A stretch of 26,263 nucleotides of DNA from an uncultured Collinsella sp. (GCA_900549185.1 URNM01000010.1:1-26263), one strand, 5' to 3'. Positions 6,859-15,190 are shown, numbered from the stretch's first letter. Program-made: numbers and translations. The notes: generated by a model from the sequence alone, not told the origin.

Positions 6859-7001
6859 AAGGCGACCTCCTTAAATAGATAACGAACAAGAATCGACCGT
6901 CCGAGCCACGGCACCTTGCCTTTCAATCGTCGGGCATGACCACCAGGTCTATGTCCTCCTCTTTCAAGGCAATCTGCCGCACCTCGAACGGTCGACAAAT
7001 A

Positions 7002-8468
7002 CTAGAGAGTCTTAATACGGGTGCCGGCGGCGGTATCTTCAATCGTCAGGCCCAGGTCCTTGAGCTGATCGCGAATGGCATCTGCCAGATCCCAGTTCTT
7101 GGCGGCACGAGCCTCGGCACGAGCCTCGAGAATCTTGGCAGCGGCCTCGTCCACGTCGTCGCCCGTGTAGGCAACCAGGCCGGCGGCAACGCCCAGCAGG
7201 CCCAGCGGCAACTCGACCTTGGGCTCGGGGAGCTCAACGCCAAACGTATCGAGCAGCTCGGCCAGCGTATCGGCGGCAGCCAGGACTGCGGCCTTGTCGG
7301 CAGCATCGCCCGCCTGCTCCAGATACTGATTGCACTCGGTGACAAAGCCAAAGACAGCACCCATGGCACCGGCGGTGTTAAAGTCGTCGTCCATGCACTC
7401 CTTAAAGGCGGCGCGGGTCTCGGCGGCCTTGGCGGCAAACGCCTCGGCGGCAGCCGCATCGGCATCGGCCGTCGCATGGTTCGCAGCCCAGCGAAGGTTC
7501 TCGACCGTACCGGCAATACGCGTGAGCGAATTCTCGGCACCCTCCAGGCGCTCCCAGGAGAAGTCGAGCGGCGAGCGATAGCTCGTCTGCAGCATCAACA
7601 GGCGCAGGGCCGCGGCAGAGTGCTGCTCGAGCACCTCGGCCAGCGTAAAGAAGTTTCCGAGCGACTTGGACATCTTCTCGCCGTCAACCAGCAGCATGCC
7701 CGTGTGCATCCAGGTGTTGGAGAAGCCCTGGTGCCAGGCGCAGGTGGCCTGGGCGCACTCGTTCTCGTGATGCGGGAAGGCAAGGTCGGAGCCGCCGCCG
7801 TGGATGTCGATCGGGGTGCCCAGGTAGCGATGCACCATGGCAGCGCACTCGGTGTGCCAACCGGGACGGCCCTCGCCCCAGGGACTCGGCCAGCTGGGCT
7901 CGCCGGGCTTGGCGGCCTTCCACAGGGCAAAGTCGAGCGGGTCGTTCTTGTCCTCGTTCTCCTCGATGCGCGCACCAACCATAAGGTCATCGATGTTGCG
8001 GCCCGAGACCTGGCCATAGTTGGGATCGCTGCGCACGGCAAAGTACACGTCGCCGTTATCGGCGGCGTAAGCATGGCCCTGCTCGATGAGCGTCTTGATC
8101 ATGGCGATCATGGGGCCGATTTCCTTGGTGGCGCGGGGGCGCACATCGGGATCGAGCACGTTGGCGGCGCGCATGACGCCAATGAACTTGTCCGAGAACT
8201 CCGTCGCGACCTCGGCGGCCGTACGGCCCTGCTCGTTGGCGCGCTTGATGATCTTGTCGTCGACATCGGTGAGGTTCTGTGCGAACGTGACCTCGTAGCC
8301 GCTCGCGATGAGCCAGCGACGAATCACGTCAAAGCTGATGAACGTGCGGGCATTGCCGATGTGGATGTTGTCGTAGACCGTGGGGCCGCACACGTACATG
8401 CGGACCTTGCCGGACTCGATGGGCTGGAACTCTTCCTTTTTATGGGTAGCGCTGTTGTAGATACGCAT
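7002..8468 (-). CDS. cysS: Cysteinyl-tRNA synthetase
   Basis: This 488-aa class I aminoacyl-tRNA synthetase charges tRNA-Cys in the cytoplasm. The HIGH-type motif is HIGN (36-39), and the KMSKS loop is intact at 265-269. The zinc ligands expected for cysteine recognition are present: C27 in VCGPTVYD, C208 in WHTEC, and H233/E237 in HHENE. An anticodon-binding helical region rich in Ala follows. Length is normal for the family. The start lies 3 bp after the ispF stop with AAGGAG in the end of ispF, so it is part of the disA-ispD-ispF-cysS operon. Confidence 0.97.
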   Translation of the reverse strand: MRIYNSATHKKEEFQPIESGKVRMYVCGPTVYDNIHIGNARTFISFDVIRRWLIASGYEVTFAQNLTDVDDKIIKRANEQGRTAAEVATEFSDKFIGVMRAANVLDPDVRPRATKEIGPMIAMIKTLIEQGHAYAADNGDVYFAVRSDPNYGQVSGRNIDDLMVGARIEENEDKNDPLDFALWKAAKPGEPSWPSPWGEGRPGWHTECAAMVHRYLGTPIDIHGGGSDLAFPHHENECAQATCAWHQGFSNTWMHTGMLLVDGEKMSKSLGNFFTLAEVLEQHSAAALRLLMLQTSYRSPLDFSWERLEGAENSLTRIAGTVENLRWAANHATADADAAAAEAFAAKAAETRAAFKECMDDDFNTAGAMGAVFGFVTECNQYLEQAGDAADKAAVLAAADTLAELLDTFGVELPEPKVELPLGLLGVAAGLVAYTGDDVDEAAAKILEARAEARAAKNWDLADAIRDQLKDLGLTIEDTAAGTRIKTL

Positions 8469-8471
8469 TCG

Positions 8472-8966
8472 TTACTCCTTAACGGTTTTCTGTAGCAGGC
8501 AGACGGCCCAGGCGCCGATTCCCTCGCCCTGGCCTTCCCAACCGAGCTTTTCGGTCGTAGTGGCGGCGACGCCCACGTTTTCGACGTCAACGCCCAGGGC
8601 ATGGGCAAGGTTGGCGCGCATGGCATCGCGGTGCGGGGTGATCTTAGGCTGCTGGCAGGCAATGGTGCAATCGGCATCGACAAACTCAAAGCCCAGCTCA
8701 CGCGCATAGTCCATCACGCGGGCAAGCAGCACCATCGAATCAGCACCCTCATAGGCGGGGTCGGTATCGGGGAACAGCTTGCCGATGTCTCCCCCACGGC
8801 AGGCGCCCAGAATGGCGTCGGCCAAGGCGTGCGCGAGCACATCGGCATCCGAGTGGCCCAGCAGGCCGCGCTCGTAGGGAATGTCGACACCGCCGATGAT
8901 ACATCGACGCCCCTCCACCAGACGGTGAACGTCGTAGCCATGGCCAATGCGCAGGTTACTGAACAT
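8472..8966 (-). CDS. ispF: 2-C-methyl-D-erythritol 2,4-cyclodiphosphate synthase
   Basis: IspF forms MEcPP with loss of CMP in the non-mevalonate isoprenoid pathway and acts as a trimer. I chose the ATG at 8966 (164 aa) rather than an in-frame start at 8999: it gives the standard N-terminus RIGHGYDVHRL and overlaps the ispD stop by 11 bp. The metal ligands D12, H14 and H46 are present, as are HSDADVLAHALADA, FPDTDP and the C-terminal TTTEKLGWEGQGEGIGAWAV. It directly follows ispD, the enzyme two steps earlier in the pathway. Confidence 0.96.
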   Translation of the reverse strand: MFSNLRIGHGYDVHRLVEGRRCIIGGVDIPYERGLLGHSDADVLAHALADAILGACRGGDIGKLFPDTDPAYEGADSMVLLARVMDYARELGFEFVDADCTIACQQPKITPHRDAMRANLAHALGVDVENVGVAATTTEKLGWEGQGEGIGAWAVCLLQKTVKE

Positions 8967-9684
8967 GGGGAAGGTCCTCTCCCTCGGCCATGCGGCCAAG
9001 CAGAATCGCGGTTACGGGACGCAGGTCCTCGGGCACCGTCACCTTAAGGTTATCGCGTGGGCTCTGGACGCAGCGGACGCACCCACCCATGCGCTCGACC
9101 AGCGACGAATCATCGGTACCGATAAAGCCCTCGGCAATGGCTGCAGCGTGGGCGCGCTTCATGGCGTCGACGCTAAAGATCTGCGGCGTCTGCGCGGCCC
9201 AATAGAGCTCGCGCGGCGGCGTCTCGACGATATTATCGCCGTCGACGATTTTGAGCGTGTCGATCGCGGGCTGACCGCACACGACACCGTCGAGGGCGCG
9301 GTCGCTCACGAGCACGTCGATAGCGTGATCGATGGCCTCGGTCGTAATGAGCGGACGAGCACCATCGTGAATGGCGACGTATTCAAAGCCCGCCGGAACC
9401 GCATGCACGCCGGCACGGGTGGAATCCTGACGGGTATCGCCGGCATCGGCAAAGCTGATGGGCGTGTTATACGAATACGGGCTGATGGCCAGGCGGCGCA
9501 TCTCGGCACGACGCTCGGCAGGGCAAACCACGATGATGTGGCCGACCTTATCACTACGGTCAAATGCGCGGATGGACCAGCTCATAAGCGGACGGCCCGC
9601 TACATTGACGAGCTGCTTGCCACCGGGGTTACCAAAGCGCTGGCCGCTGCCACCGGCAACGACCACGGCGCATACGGGCGCCAT
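8956..9684 (-). CDS. ispD: 2-C-methyl-D-erythritol 4-phosphate cytidylyltransferase
   Basis: IspD transfers CMP to MEP. The 242-aa protein has the nucleotidyltransferase signature VVVAGGSGQRFGNPGGKQ (about 8-24), the AIHDGARPLIT segment, and TDDSSLVER near the C-terminus. Its ATG shares one base with the disA stop in a TAATG junction, so it is probably translated by reinitiation after disA. The C-terminal 20 residues (LLGRMAEGEDLPHVQ) extend past the conserved domain and overlap ispF. Confidence 0.96.
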   Translation of the reverse strand: MAPVCAVVVAGGSGQRFGNPGGKQLVNVAGRPLMSWSIRAFDRSDKVGHIIVVCPAERRAEMRRLAISPYSYNTPISFADAGDTRQDSTRAGVHAVPAGFEYVAIHDGARPLITTEAIDHAIDVLVSDRALDGVVCGQPAIDTLKIVDGDNIVETPPRELYWAAQTPQIFSVDAMKRAHAAAIAEGFIGTDDSSLVERMGGCVRCVQSPRDNLKVTVPEDLRPVTAILLGRMAEGEDLPHVQ

Positions 9685-10751
9685 TATGCGTTCCCCTGTT
9701 TAGTGCCCTTCATGCGGTACAGGGAGTCCGCAAGAATGGCAGGGTTGTTGACGCCAAAGTCGCCCAAGCGCTCCGGATCCTCGCTGATGTCGTCCATTAG
9801 CTCCTGCAGCGAGCCATACTCGTCGACGATCTTCTCGGCCACGCCGTCGCGCACGACGGACACGCGCGAAAGCGTGCGCAGGCCCAGCGGCGTCATAACG
9901 GAGTCCTCGTCCAGGTCGTCATAGCCCAGAACTGCCGCCACGTGCTGCGGGTCGGACAGGTCCTTAGGCGTCATGCGGCTCAGCTCGGCGCGGATCTTCT
10001 CGGCGTTGGCCTCAGAGGAATCGCTTGCGTAGTCGCGGATCATCAAGTCGTATTCGGTATCCATGCTGGAGCCCGCGAGCTGCTCAAGCTGCATCTGCAC
10101 GAGCTTGCCCTGGTTACCCAGCTTGACGATGCAATCCTTAAGCTCGGTCTTTGCCTGTTGCATGATCTCGAAACTCGAGAAGATGCCGGTGATGTCGGCG
10201 AGCGTAACGTAGTCGTCGAGCTCAAGGGCCGTCAGGCGCAGCAAGGAGCGATCGAGCGACTGACGGGTGGTCTGAAGCGTGGCGACGAGCTGGTTGACCG
10301 AGCTCATGATGGTGGTGACGGGCTGAATCTCGTAGCTCTTGCCGTGAACGTACACGTTAACGACGGCACGGCGAGCCGAAACCGAGATCACGATGGCATC
10401 GGTGAGCACCGACATGCGAGCGGCAGTACGGTGACGCATGCCCGTCTCACTCGTGGCGAGCGAGGGGTCGGGATTGAGGTGGAAGTTGGCGCGCAGGATC
10501 TGGGTGAGGTCGCCATCGATAACGATGGCGCCGTCCATCTTGGAAAGCTCGAACAGGCGGTTCGAGGTAAACGAAATGTTGAGCGGGAAGCCGTCGTTAC
10601 CGGCAGCGAGCACGTTTTCGGTGTCGCCGACGCAGATAAGGGCGCCCAGATGACCGGCAATGATCATGTCGAGGGCGGTGCGGATCGGCTGGCCGGGGGC
10701 AGTCAGGCGAATAGCCTGTTCCATACGCTTTTGCAGCTCGTTCTTATCCAA
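9684..10751 (-). CDS. disA: Diadenylate cyclase, DNA integrity scanning protein
   Basis: DisA condenses two ATP into the second messenger c-di-AMP and senses branched DNA. The 355-aa protein has the DAC catalytic motifs DGA (73-75, in KMDGAIVIDGD) and RHRTA (106-110), a central helical spine (about 150-280) and a C-terminal helix-hairpin-helix region (about 290-345, ILADSLYRMKGTK at the end). The start is a TTG with GGGAG 7 nt upstream; no in-frame ATG or GTG lies near, and the nearby ATGs are out of frame. It heads the disA-ispD-ispF-cysS operon. The usual partner radA is not adjacent. Confidence 0.95.
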   Translation of the reverse strand: MDKNELQKRMEQAIRLTAPGQPIRTALDMIIAGHLGALICVGDTENVLAAGNDGFPLNISFTSNRLFELSKMDGAIVIDGDLTQILRANFHLNPDPSLATSETGMRHRTAARMSVLTDAIVISVSARRAVVNVYVHGKSYEIQPVTTIMSSVNQLVATLQTTRQSLDRSLLRLTALELDDYVTLADITGIFSSFEIMQQAKTELKDCIVKLGNQGKLVQMQLEQLAGSSMDTEYDLMIRDYASDSSEANAEKIRAELSRMTPKDLSDPQHVAAVLGYDDLDEDSVMTPLGLRTLSRVSVVRDGVAEKIVDEYGSLQELMDDISEDPERLGDFGVNNPAILADSLYRMKGTKQGNA

Positions 10752-10911
10752 GGCATCGCTCCCATCGTATACGCTCCATAAACGCTAAATAGTTTCTCAC
10801 GGTTTGTCCCCGCGGCGCTTGCGAAATCCGATGCTTACAGAATGAGCGAACACAGCTGAGAGCCCAACCCAAATGGGCTGCTTATGTGGTAGCATCGGTA
10901 ATCACATGAAT

Positions 10912-11056
10912 GAGGGAGTAGTCGCGTGACCGGGTTCGCCTCCGGTGGCGCGGCAAGTCAACATACTGGCCGATGCGGTCTGGCTTGCCTTAATGAACGA
11001 GACTCGTGGCTGTGCGCGCAACGCGTACGCCACGGGTCTTTTTTGTTACTCCCCCA
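10912..11056 (+). promoter_or_regulatory. yybP-ykoY manganese riboswitch
   Basis: The leader shows the hallmarks of this class. P1 pairs GGGAGTA (10914-10920) with TACTCCC (11047-11053), the conserved GTCAACATACTGGCCGATG lies at about 10957-10975, and GAACGAGAC at 10995-11003 is followed by the terminal hairpin and TTTTTTGTTACTCCC. It sits 45 bp upstream of mntP. The family binds Mn2+ between two loops and usually turns exporter genes on. The 346-bp stretch 10752-11097 holds this element, the disA upstream region and a small RBS-proximal hairpin (GCGGG-CTCG-CCCGC, 11067-11080). Confidence 0.93.
11001..11044 (+). terminator. Riboswitch-controlled terminator hairpin
   Basis: A 10-bp stem (GACTCGTGGC 11001-11010 with GCCACGGGTC 11029-11038, one G-U pair) is followed by six T. 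It lies inside the aptamer's 3' half, so P1 closure by Mn2+ would be expected to compete with termination. Confidence 0.7.
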
Positions 11057-11097
11057 AGAGGTACACGCGGGCTCGCCCGCAGAGAGGGAGCCAGACT

Positions 11098-11676
11098 ATG
11101 GGATTCGCAGAGCTCGTGTTGCTCGCCGTTGGCCTTTCGATGGACGCCTTTGCCGTTTCCATCTGCAAGGGTCTCGGCATGAAAAAGATCAACCTTAAGG
11201 TCGCCGTAGTGCTCGGCCTGTTCTTTGGCGGCTTTCAGGCCGGCATGCCCCTAATCGGATGGGCGCTCGGCAGCCAGTTTATGGGCATCATCGGCCCCAT
11301 CGGCCACTGGATCGCTTTTATCCTTTTGGCCTTTATCGGCGGCAAAATGCTGTGGGAGGCCTTTACCGAGGACGAAGATGGAGGCGACGGCAAGGATGCC
11401 GAAAAGATTGACCTGGGCGAGTACCTGATCCTCGCTATCGCCACCTCAATCGACGCCCTAGCCGTGGGCATCTCATTTGCCGCGCTCTCGGTCGACATCG
11501 TTCCCGCTGTATCGCTTATCGGCGTCACAACGTTTATCCTCTCCGTCGCCGGCGTAGCGATCGGCCACACCTTTGGCGCGCGCTACGAAAAACCCGCCAC
11601 CATCGTGGGCGGCGTCGTGCTCATCCTCATCGGCCTCAAGATTTTGCTGGAGCACCTGGGGATTTTGGTGCTGTAA
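11098..11676 (+). CDS. mntP: Manganese efflux pump MntP
   Basis: This 192-aa membrane protein belongs to the MntP family (DUF204) and exports Mn2+. It has six predicted membrane helices in two repeated halves: the first carries SMDAFAVSI with D16, the second SIDALAVGISF with D119, the acidic residues that bind the metal. The loop between halves is very acidic (TEDEDGGDGKDAEK, about 90-103). I chose the ATG at 11098, with GAGGGAG 9 nt upstream; an upstream open frame from 10945 is only riboswitch RNA read as codons. Control by the manganese riboswitch fits the product. Confidence 0.96.
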   Translation: MGFAELVLLAVGLSMDAFAVSICKGLGMKKINLKVAVVLGLFFGGFQAGMPLIGWALGSQFMGIIGPIGHWIAFILLAFIGGKMLWEAFTEDEDGGDGKDAEKIDLGEYLILAIATSIDALAVGISFAALSVDIVPAVSLIGVTTFILSVAGVAIGHTFGARYEKPATIVGGVVLILIGLKILLEHLGILVL

Positions 11677-11704
11677 AACACCCTTCAAAACTAAACGTCC
11701 GGGC

Positions 11705-11738
11705 AAGGCCTCATGCAGACTTTTGCATGAGGCCTTTT
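11705..11738 (+). terminator. mntP terminator overlapping a hipB operator repeat
   Basis: AAGGCCTCATGCA (11705-11717) pairs perfectly with TGCATGAGGCCTT (11724-11736) over 13 bp, with a 6-nt loop and a short T run. The loop and inner stem are the first copy of the repeat used again upstream of hipB. Confidence 0.8.
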
Positions 11739-11781
11739 CATGCAGACTTTTGCATGTCATACTAATATGCAAAAGTCTGCA
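11712..11781. promoter_or_regulatory. Three operator-like repeats upstream of hipBA
   Basis: CATGCAGACTTTTGCATG occurs at 11712-11729 and 11739-11756 (27-bp period), and the reverse orientation ATGCAAAAGTCTGCA at 11767-11781. Each direct copy has dyad arms ATGCA-6 nt-TGCAT. The last copy ends 15 bp before the hipB start, next to a TAATAT -10-like box (11763-11768). HipB-type antitoxins bind such spaced sites to repress their operon. Confidence 0.75.
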
Positions 11782-11796
11782 CGTTAGGAAATCGCT

Positions 11797-12228
11797 ATGG
11801 ACACCTTTCCTATCGCCACACCGCGCCAAGCTGGCATCTATGTGCGCCAGGCACGCGAGGCTCAGGGTCTCACCCGTGCCGCCCTCGCTAAAAAAGCCGG
11901 TGTTTCGGAGCGCCTGCTCGCATCGCTCGAGCTGGGCGACGCCACCGGCATTCGACTCGACAAGTTGCTGACCGTCTTTAACGCACTCGGCATAGGTCTC
12001 TTCGCGCAAAGCGATAACGACTCCATCGCATCGCCCTCCGAGCATCCGACGACGATAGTGAACCTCCCTATCGCGAACTCGAATACCCTGCCAAAGCCAA
12101 GCGTAGGCAGACGACCCACTCGACAAGGAACGCCATCTTCCTATGGTGCCTTGCTGGCCCAAATCGCAGCCGAGCAAGGCCTTTCCGGCACTTCAAGCCT
12201 CTCCTTTGGCTGCAAGGTTGTGAAATAA
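11797..12228 (+). CDS. hipB: HipB-like XRE-family antitoxin/repressor
   Basis: The 143-aa protein has a Cro/C1-type helix-turn-helix at about residues 12-68 (VRQAREAQGLTRAALAKKAG, then SERLLASLELGD and IRLDKLLTVFNALGI). The start has AGGAA 7 nt upstream. Residues 75-143 are a longer, Ser/Pro-rich tail than in E. coli HipB, ending in YGALLAQIAAEQGLSG, which may contact the kinase. Its stop codon directly abuts the hipA start with no gap, the standard antitoxin-toxin arrangement. By family it represses the operon and neutralises HipA. Confidence 0.88.
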   Translation: MDTFPIATPRQAGIYVRQAREAQGLTRAALAKKAGVSERLLASLELGDATGIRLDKLLTVFNALGIGLFAQSDNDSIASPSEHPTTIVNLPIANSNTLPKPSVGRRPTRQGTPSSYGALLAQIAAEQGLSGTSSLSFGCKVVK

Positions 12229-13533
12229 ATGGCAGAGATGGAACTCGCGACCCTCATTTGTGGCGAAATCGCCGGCACTCTCCGGCAAGACGAGCATGGA
12301 CTCTGCAGCTTTGCATACGCCCCAACCTATCGCGGAGCACCGTTATCGCTAACAATGCCGCTTTCCAATCGCACGTATGGCCATAACATCGTCCGCCCGT
12401 TCCTATTTGGCCTTTTGCCCGACAGTCAAGAGCAGCGTCGCGCTATTGCCACCGAGCATGATGTTGCATCCAACAACCCCGTCGCCCTCTTGTGCCATAT
12501 CGGTCTTGACTGCGCGGGGGCCGTTCAGTTTTGTCGAGCCGATCAATTAGACGCCGCCCGCGGCAGGGTCTCGTCATACCGCCCGCTTACCAATTCTCAA
12601 ATCGCTCACAAGCTCAAAGCAATTCGCGATGACGAAAGAGAGACATGGATGGGCTCCAACGAAAGCTGGTCCCTGGGCGGCAATCAAGGCAAATTTGCAC
12701 TAGCTTGGCATGATGGCCAATGGTGCGAATGTCTAGGGTCATCCCCCACTACCCATATCTTCAAAAATGGTGTCGTTGGGTTCAAACATCAGGCCTTAAA
12801 CGAATTCGTCTGCATGAAAACGGCTCGGCGTGTTGGCATTCCAACTGCCAACGTCTCCTATTGCACATTTGAAGACGAAGCCGCGCTCGTCGTTGAACGG
12901 TACGACAGAATGGTCAATAGCAGCGGAAATATCGAAAGGCTGCATCAGGAGGACTTTTGCCAGGCGCTCGGTGTATTGCCAAGCCAGAAATACACCGCCG
13001 ACGGAGGACCAACTACACGAGACATCCAAGAACGACTGATTAACACAGTCCCCCACCACATGAATCTTGTGCTTTTTACCTATATGTTGTTCTATAACGC
13101 CATTATCGGAGCGCCTGACGCACACGCTAAAAACTACTCGCTCATCCTTGGCAAAGGCACAAACGCGGCACTCGCACCCATGTACGATGTCGCATCGGGC
13201 TTAGCATACGAACGCATGCGGCGAAAAGCGCGCCTTGCCATGAGCGTTGGCGGCGAAAATCGTGTGGGGCGCATCGGTCCAGGCGCTATCCGCCGATACC
13301 ACGGTATGGGCGACCCCGCGCTGGAGGCGGCACTCACCGATGCCGGGCTATCCGAGAAGTTTTGCTTTGCGACCATGATGGACCTCGCCTACGAGGTACC
13401 TATTTGCATGGAAGAGGTCATGGACGAATACGCCGACCTGCCCGGCATGGCGGATCTGCGCGAGCATATGCTCGGCCCCGTCTGCGAAAACTGTCAGCGC
13501 ACCCTCGACCTCATCAAGGCGGATATGGGCTAG
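12229..13533 (+). CDS. hipA: HipA-like serine/threonine kinase toxin
   Basis: This 434-aa protein has the full HipA layout. The N-terminal subdomain (1-100) contains PLSNRTYG and LFGLLPDS. The ATP-site loop is SLGGNQGKFAL (148-158), with lysine K179 in THIFK. ERYDR and HQEDFCQALG follow, then the catalytic NAIIGAPDAHAKNYSL (290-305; D297, N302) and the metal-binding APMYDVASG (316-324; D320). HipA of E. coli phosphorylates glutamyl-tRNA synthetase and induces growth arrest; the target here is unknown. All key residues are intact, so it should be active. No obvious terminator of its own follows; a strong hairpin at 13566-13602 is better placed for pepD but could serve both. Confidence 0.92.
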   Translation: MAEMELATLICGEIAGTLRQDEHGLCSFAYAPTYRGAPLSLTMPLSNRTYGHNIVRPFLFGLLPDSQEQRRAIATEHDVASNNPVALLCHIGLDCAGAVQFCRADQLDAARGRVSSYRPLTNSQIAHKLKAIRDDERETWMGSNESWSLGGNQGKFALAWHDGQWCECLGSSPTTHIFKNGVVGFKHQALNEFVCMKTARRVGIPTANVSYCTFEDEAALVVERYDRMVNSSGNIERLHQEDFCQALGVLPSQKYTADGGPTTRDIQERLINTVPHHMNLVLFTYMLFYNAIIGAPDAHAKNYSLILGKGTNAALAPMYDVASGLAYERMRRKARLAMSVGGENRVGRIGPGAIRRYHGMGDPALEAALTDAGLSEKFCFATMMDLAYEVPICMEEVMDEYADLPGMADLREHMLGPVCENCQRTLDLIKADMG

Positions 13534-13552
13534 GTGTCCGTAATCTCCCATT

Positions 13553-13602
13553 TCCCAAAAGAAGAGAGGGGGCACCCGTCGCAAAAGCTCGGGTGCCCCC
13601 TC
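13553..13602 (-). terminator. pepD terminator
   Basis: On the minus strand a 13-bp perfect GC-rich stem (GAGGGGGCACCCG with its complement, arms 13590-13602 and 13566-13578) closes an 11-nt loop and is followed by CTCTTCTTTT. It lies 58 bp past the pepD stop, between convergent hipA and pepD. Confidence 0.8.
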
Positions 13603-13659
13603 ACGTAATGTCATTTGCAATCCACCAGCACGTGGCTCGGACTGCTGCTAGCGCAACCT

Positions 13660-15117
13660 TTACGCAGCGAGGCGCTTGAGCACGTCGATGAGCAGCTCGT
13701 AGAAGCGCTCAGCAGAAGCGAGTTCCATGCTCTCGTCCGGGGTATGGACATCGGAGAGCGTCGGGCCCACGGCGATGGCATCCAGGCCGTGCAGGGCCTC
13801 GGCAAACAGGCCGCACTCAAGGCCGGCGTGAATGGACTCGATGCGCAGCTCGGAGCCAAAGAGCTCGCGATAGCTCTCGACAAAGACGTCGCGAACCGGC
13901 GAATGCTCGGCATAGCTCCAGCCGGGATACTCGAACTCAAACTTGGCGTCGAATCCCAGGACATCGGCCAGCGTCTGCAGGCGGTCCTTGAACTCGTTCT
14001 GCAGCGAGGTGATCGAGGAGCGCGGGGACAGCATGATCTTGACCTGGTCGTCAGAGGTGGCAACCACGCCGATGTTGGAGGAAACCTCGACGGAGCCGTC
14101 GGTGGCGACGTTGCGGCGGATCACACCGTTGGGGGCAAGACGCAGAGCGCGAATAAGGGCAAGTGCGGACTTCTCGTCCATGGCCTCGACCTCAGTGTTG
14201 TCGGCAATCTCGACGGTGCAGGTAAAGCCGGGGTCGAAGACCTCGAGCTCGGCAGTGACGTCGGCGATGATGCCCCTTGCGATCTGGGCCGCCGCCTCGG
14301 CGGCAGCATGGTCGGCGTAGACCAGAACAGCCTTGCACTCACGGTTGATGGCGTTGTCCTTGGTGCCGCCGTTAAAGCTGACGATGGCGGGCTCGCCGGC
14401 GACCATCAGGCGGTCGATGATGCGGGCCATGATGAGGTTGCCGTTGCCGCGCTCCAGATTGATATCGCTGCCGGAGTGGCCGCCCAGCAGGCCGGAGATG
14501 TCGAGCGTGAGGGTGCTACCGGTCTTGTGCTCGCGCGCGATCGGGCAGGTGTAGGTAACGACGACACCGCCGGCACAGCTGACGGTGGCAACGCCCTCTT
14601 CCTCGGAGTCAAGGTTAATCATGGTGCGGGCGCTAATCTGGGACTTGTCGAGCGTCTCGGCGCCGACCAGGCCAGTCTCCTCGTCGGTGGTGAACACGCA
14701 CTCGAGGGCCGGATGGGCAATCGAATCGTCGTTGAGCACGGTAAGCATAAGCGCGACGGCGATTCCATTGTCGGCGCCCAGAGTGGTGCCGTTAGCGGTG
14801 AGGACACCGTCCTTGACGACCAAGTCGATACCGTCGGTCGTAAAGTCGTGCTCGACGGAACCCAACTTGTCGCACACCATGTCGATGTGACCCTGCAGCA
14901 TTACGGTCGGGGCATTCTCGGCGCCGGCAGATGCGGGCTTGCGAATGATGACGTTGTAGACCTCGTCCTGATACACATCGAGACCGCGCTCCTTGGCAAA
15001 CGCAACCAGGAAATCGCTGATGCCCTTCTCGTTGCCAGACCCACGGGGGATCGCGCTGACCTCCTCAAAGAAATGGAACAGCTGGGCGGGCTCGTAGCCG
15101 GTAATCTTGTAGTCCAT
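13660..15117 (-). CDS. pepD: Aminoacyl-histidine dipeptidase (M20 family)
   Basis: PepD hydrolyses Xaa-His dipeptides and other short peptides with a two-metal centre. I chose the ATG at 15117 (485 aa), which has AAGGAGG 5 nt upstream and gives the standard N-terminus; an in-frame start at 15222 adds 35 unlikely residues. Metal-site motifs are H77/D79 in LQGHIDMV, D116 in GADNGIAVAL, and the catalytic/metal acids E146-E147 in TTDEETGLVGAE. The lid and dimer domain follow, with LLGGHSGSDI near 200-215. Length is typical. It has its own promoter candidate and terminator and stands alone between hipA and clpC. Confidence 0.95.
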   Translation of the reverse strand: MDYKITGYEPAQLFHFFEEVSAIPRGSGNEKGISDFLVAFAKERGLDVYQDEVYNVIIRKPASAGAENAPTVMLQGHIDMVCDKLGSVEHDFTTDGIDLVVKDGVLTANGTTLGADNGIAVALMLTVLNDDSIAHPALECVFTTDEETGLVGAETLDKSQISARTMINLDSEEEGVATVSCAGGVVVTYTCPIAREHKTGSTLTLDISGLLGGHSGSDINLERGNGNLIMARIIDRLMVAGEPAIVSFNGGTKDNAINRECKAVLVYADHAAAEAAAQIARGIIADVTAELEVFDPGFTCTVEIADNTEVEAMDEKSALALIRALRLAPNGVIRRNVATDGSVEVSSNIGVVATSDDQVKIMLSPRSSITSLQNEFKDRLQTLADVLGFDAKFEFEYPGWSYAEHSPVRDVFVESYRELFGSELRIESIHAGLECGLFAEALHGLDAIAVGPTLSDVHTPDESMELASAERFYELLIDVLKRLAA

Positions 15118-15161
15118 GGTGCCTCCTTGGCGCAACTGGTTAGACAGTAAGACATGCGCCT

Positions 15162-15190
15162 TGTATATTCCCAGACTTCGTTTGCATAAA
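15162..15190 (-). promoter_or_regulatory. Candidate pepD promoter
   Basis: On the minus strand TATACA (15162-15167) forms a good -10 box, with TTTATG (15185-15190) 17 bp upstream as a weak -35. The start codon is 45 bp downstream. Confidence 0.45.

Noticed and set aside
6936..8495. 519-codon plus-strand open frame opposite cysS
   Set aside because: It is a shadow of cysS codon structure, with no motif or credible ribosome-binding site.
10945..11097. 51-codon N-terminal extension of mntP
   Set aside because: This stretch is the riboswitch aptamer and its terminator. MntP proteins start directly with the first membrane helix.
13615..15150. 511-codon plus-strand open frame opposite pepD
   Set aside because: Antisense to pepD, whose metal-site residues are all present; the plus-strand product is low complexity.
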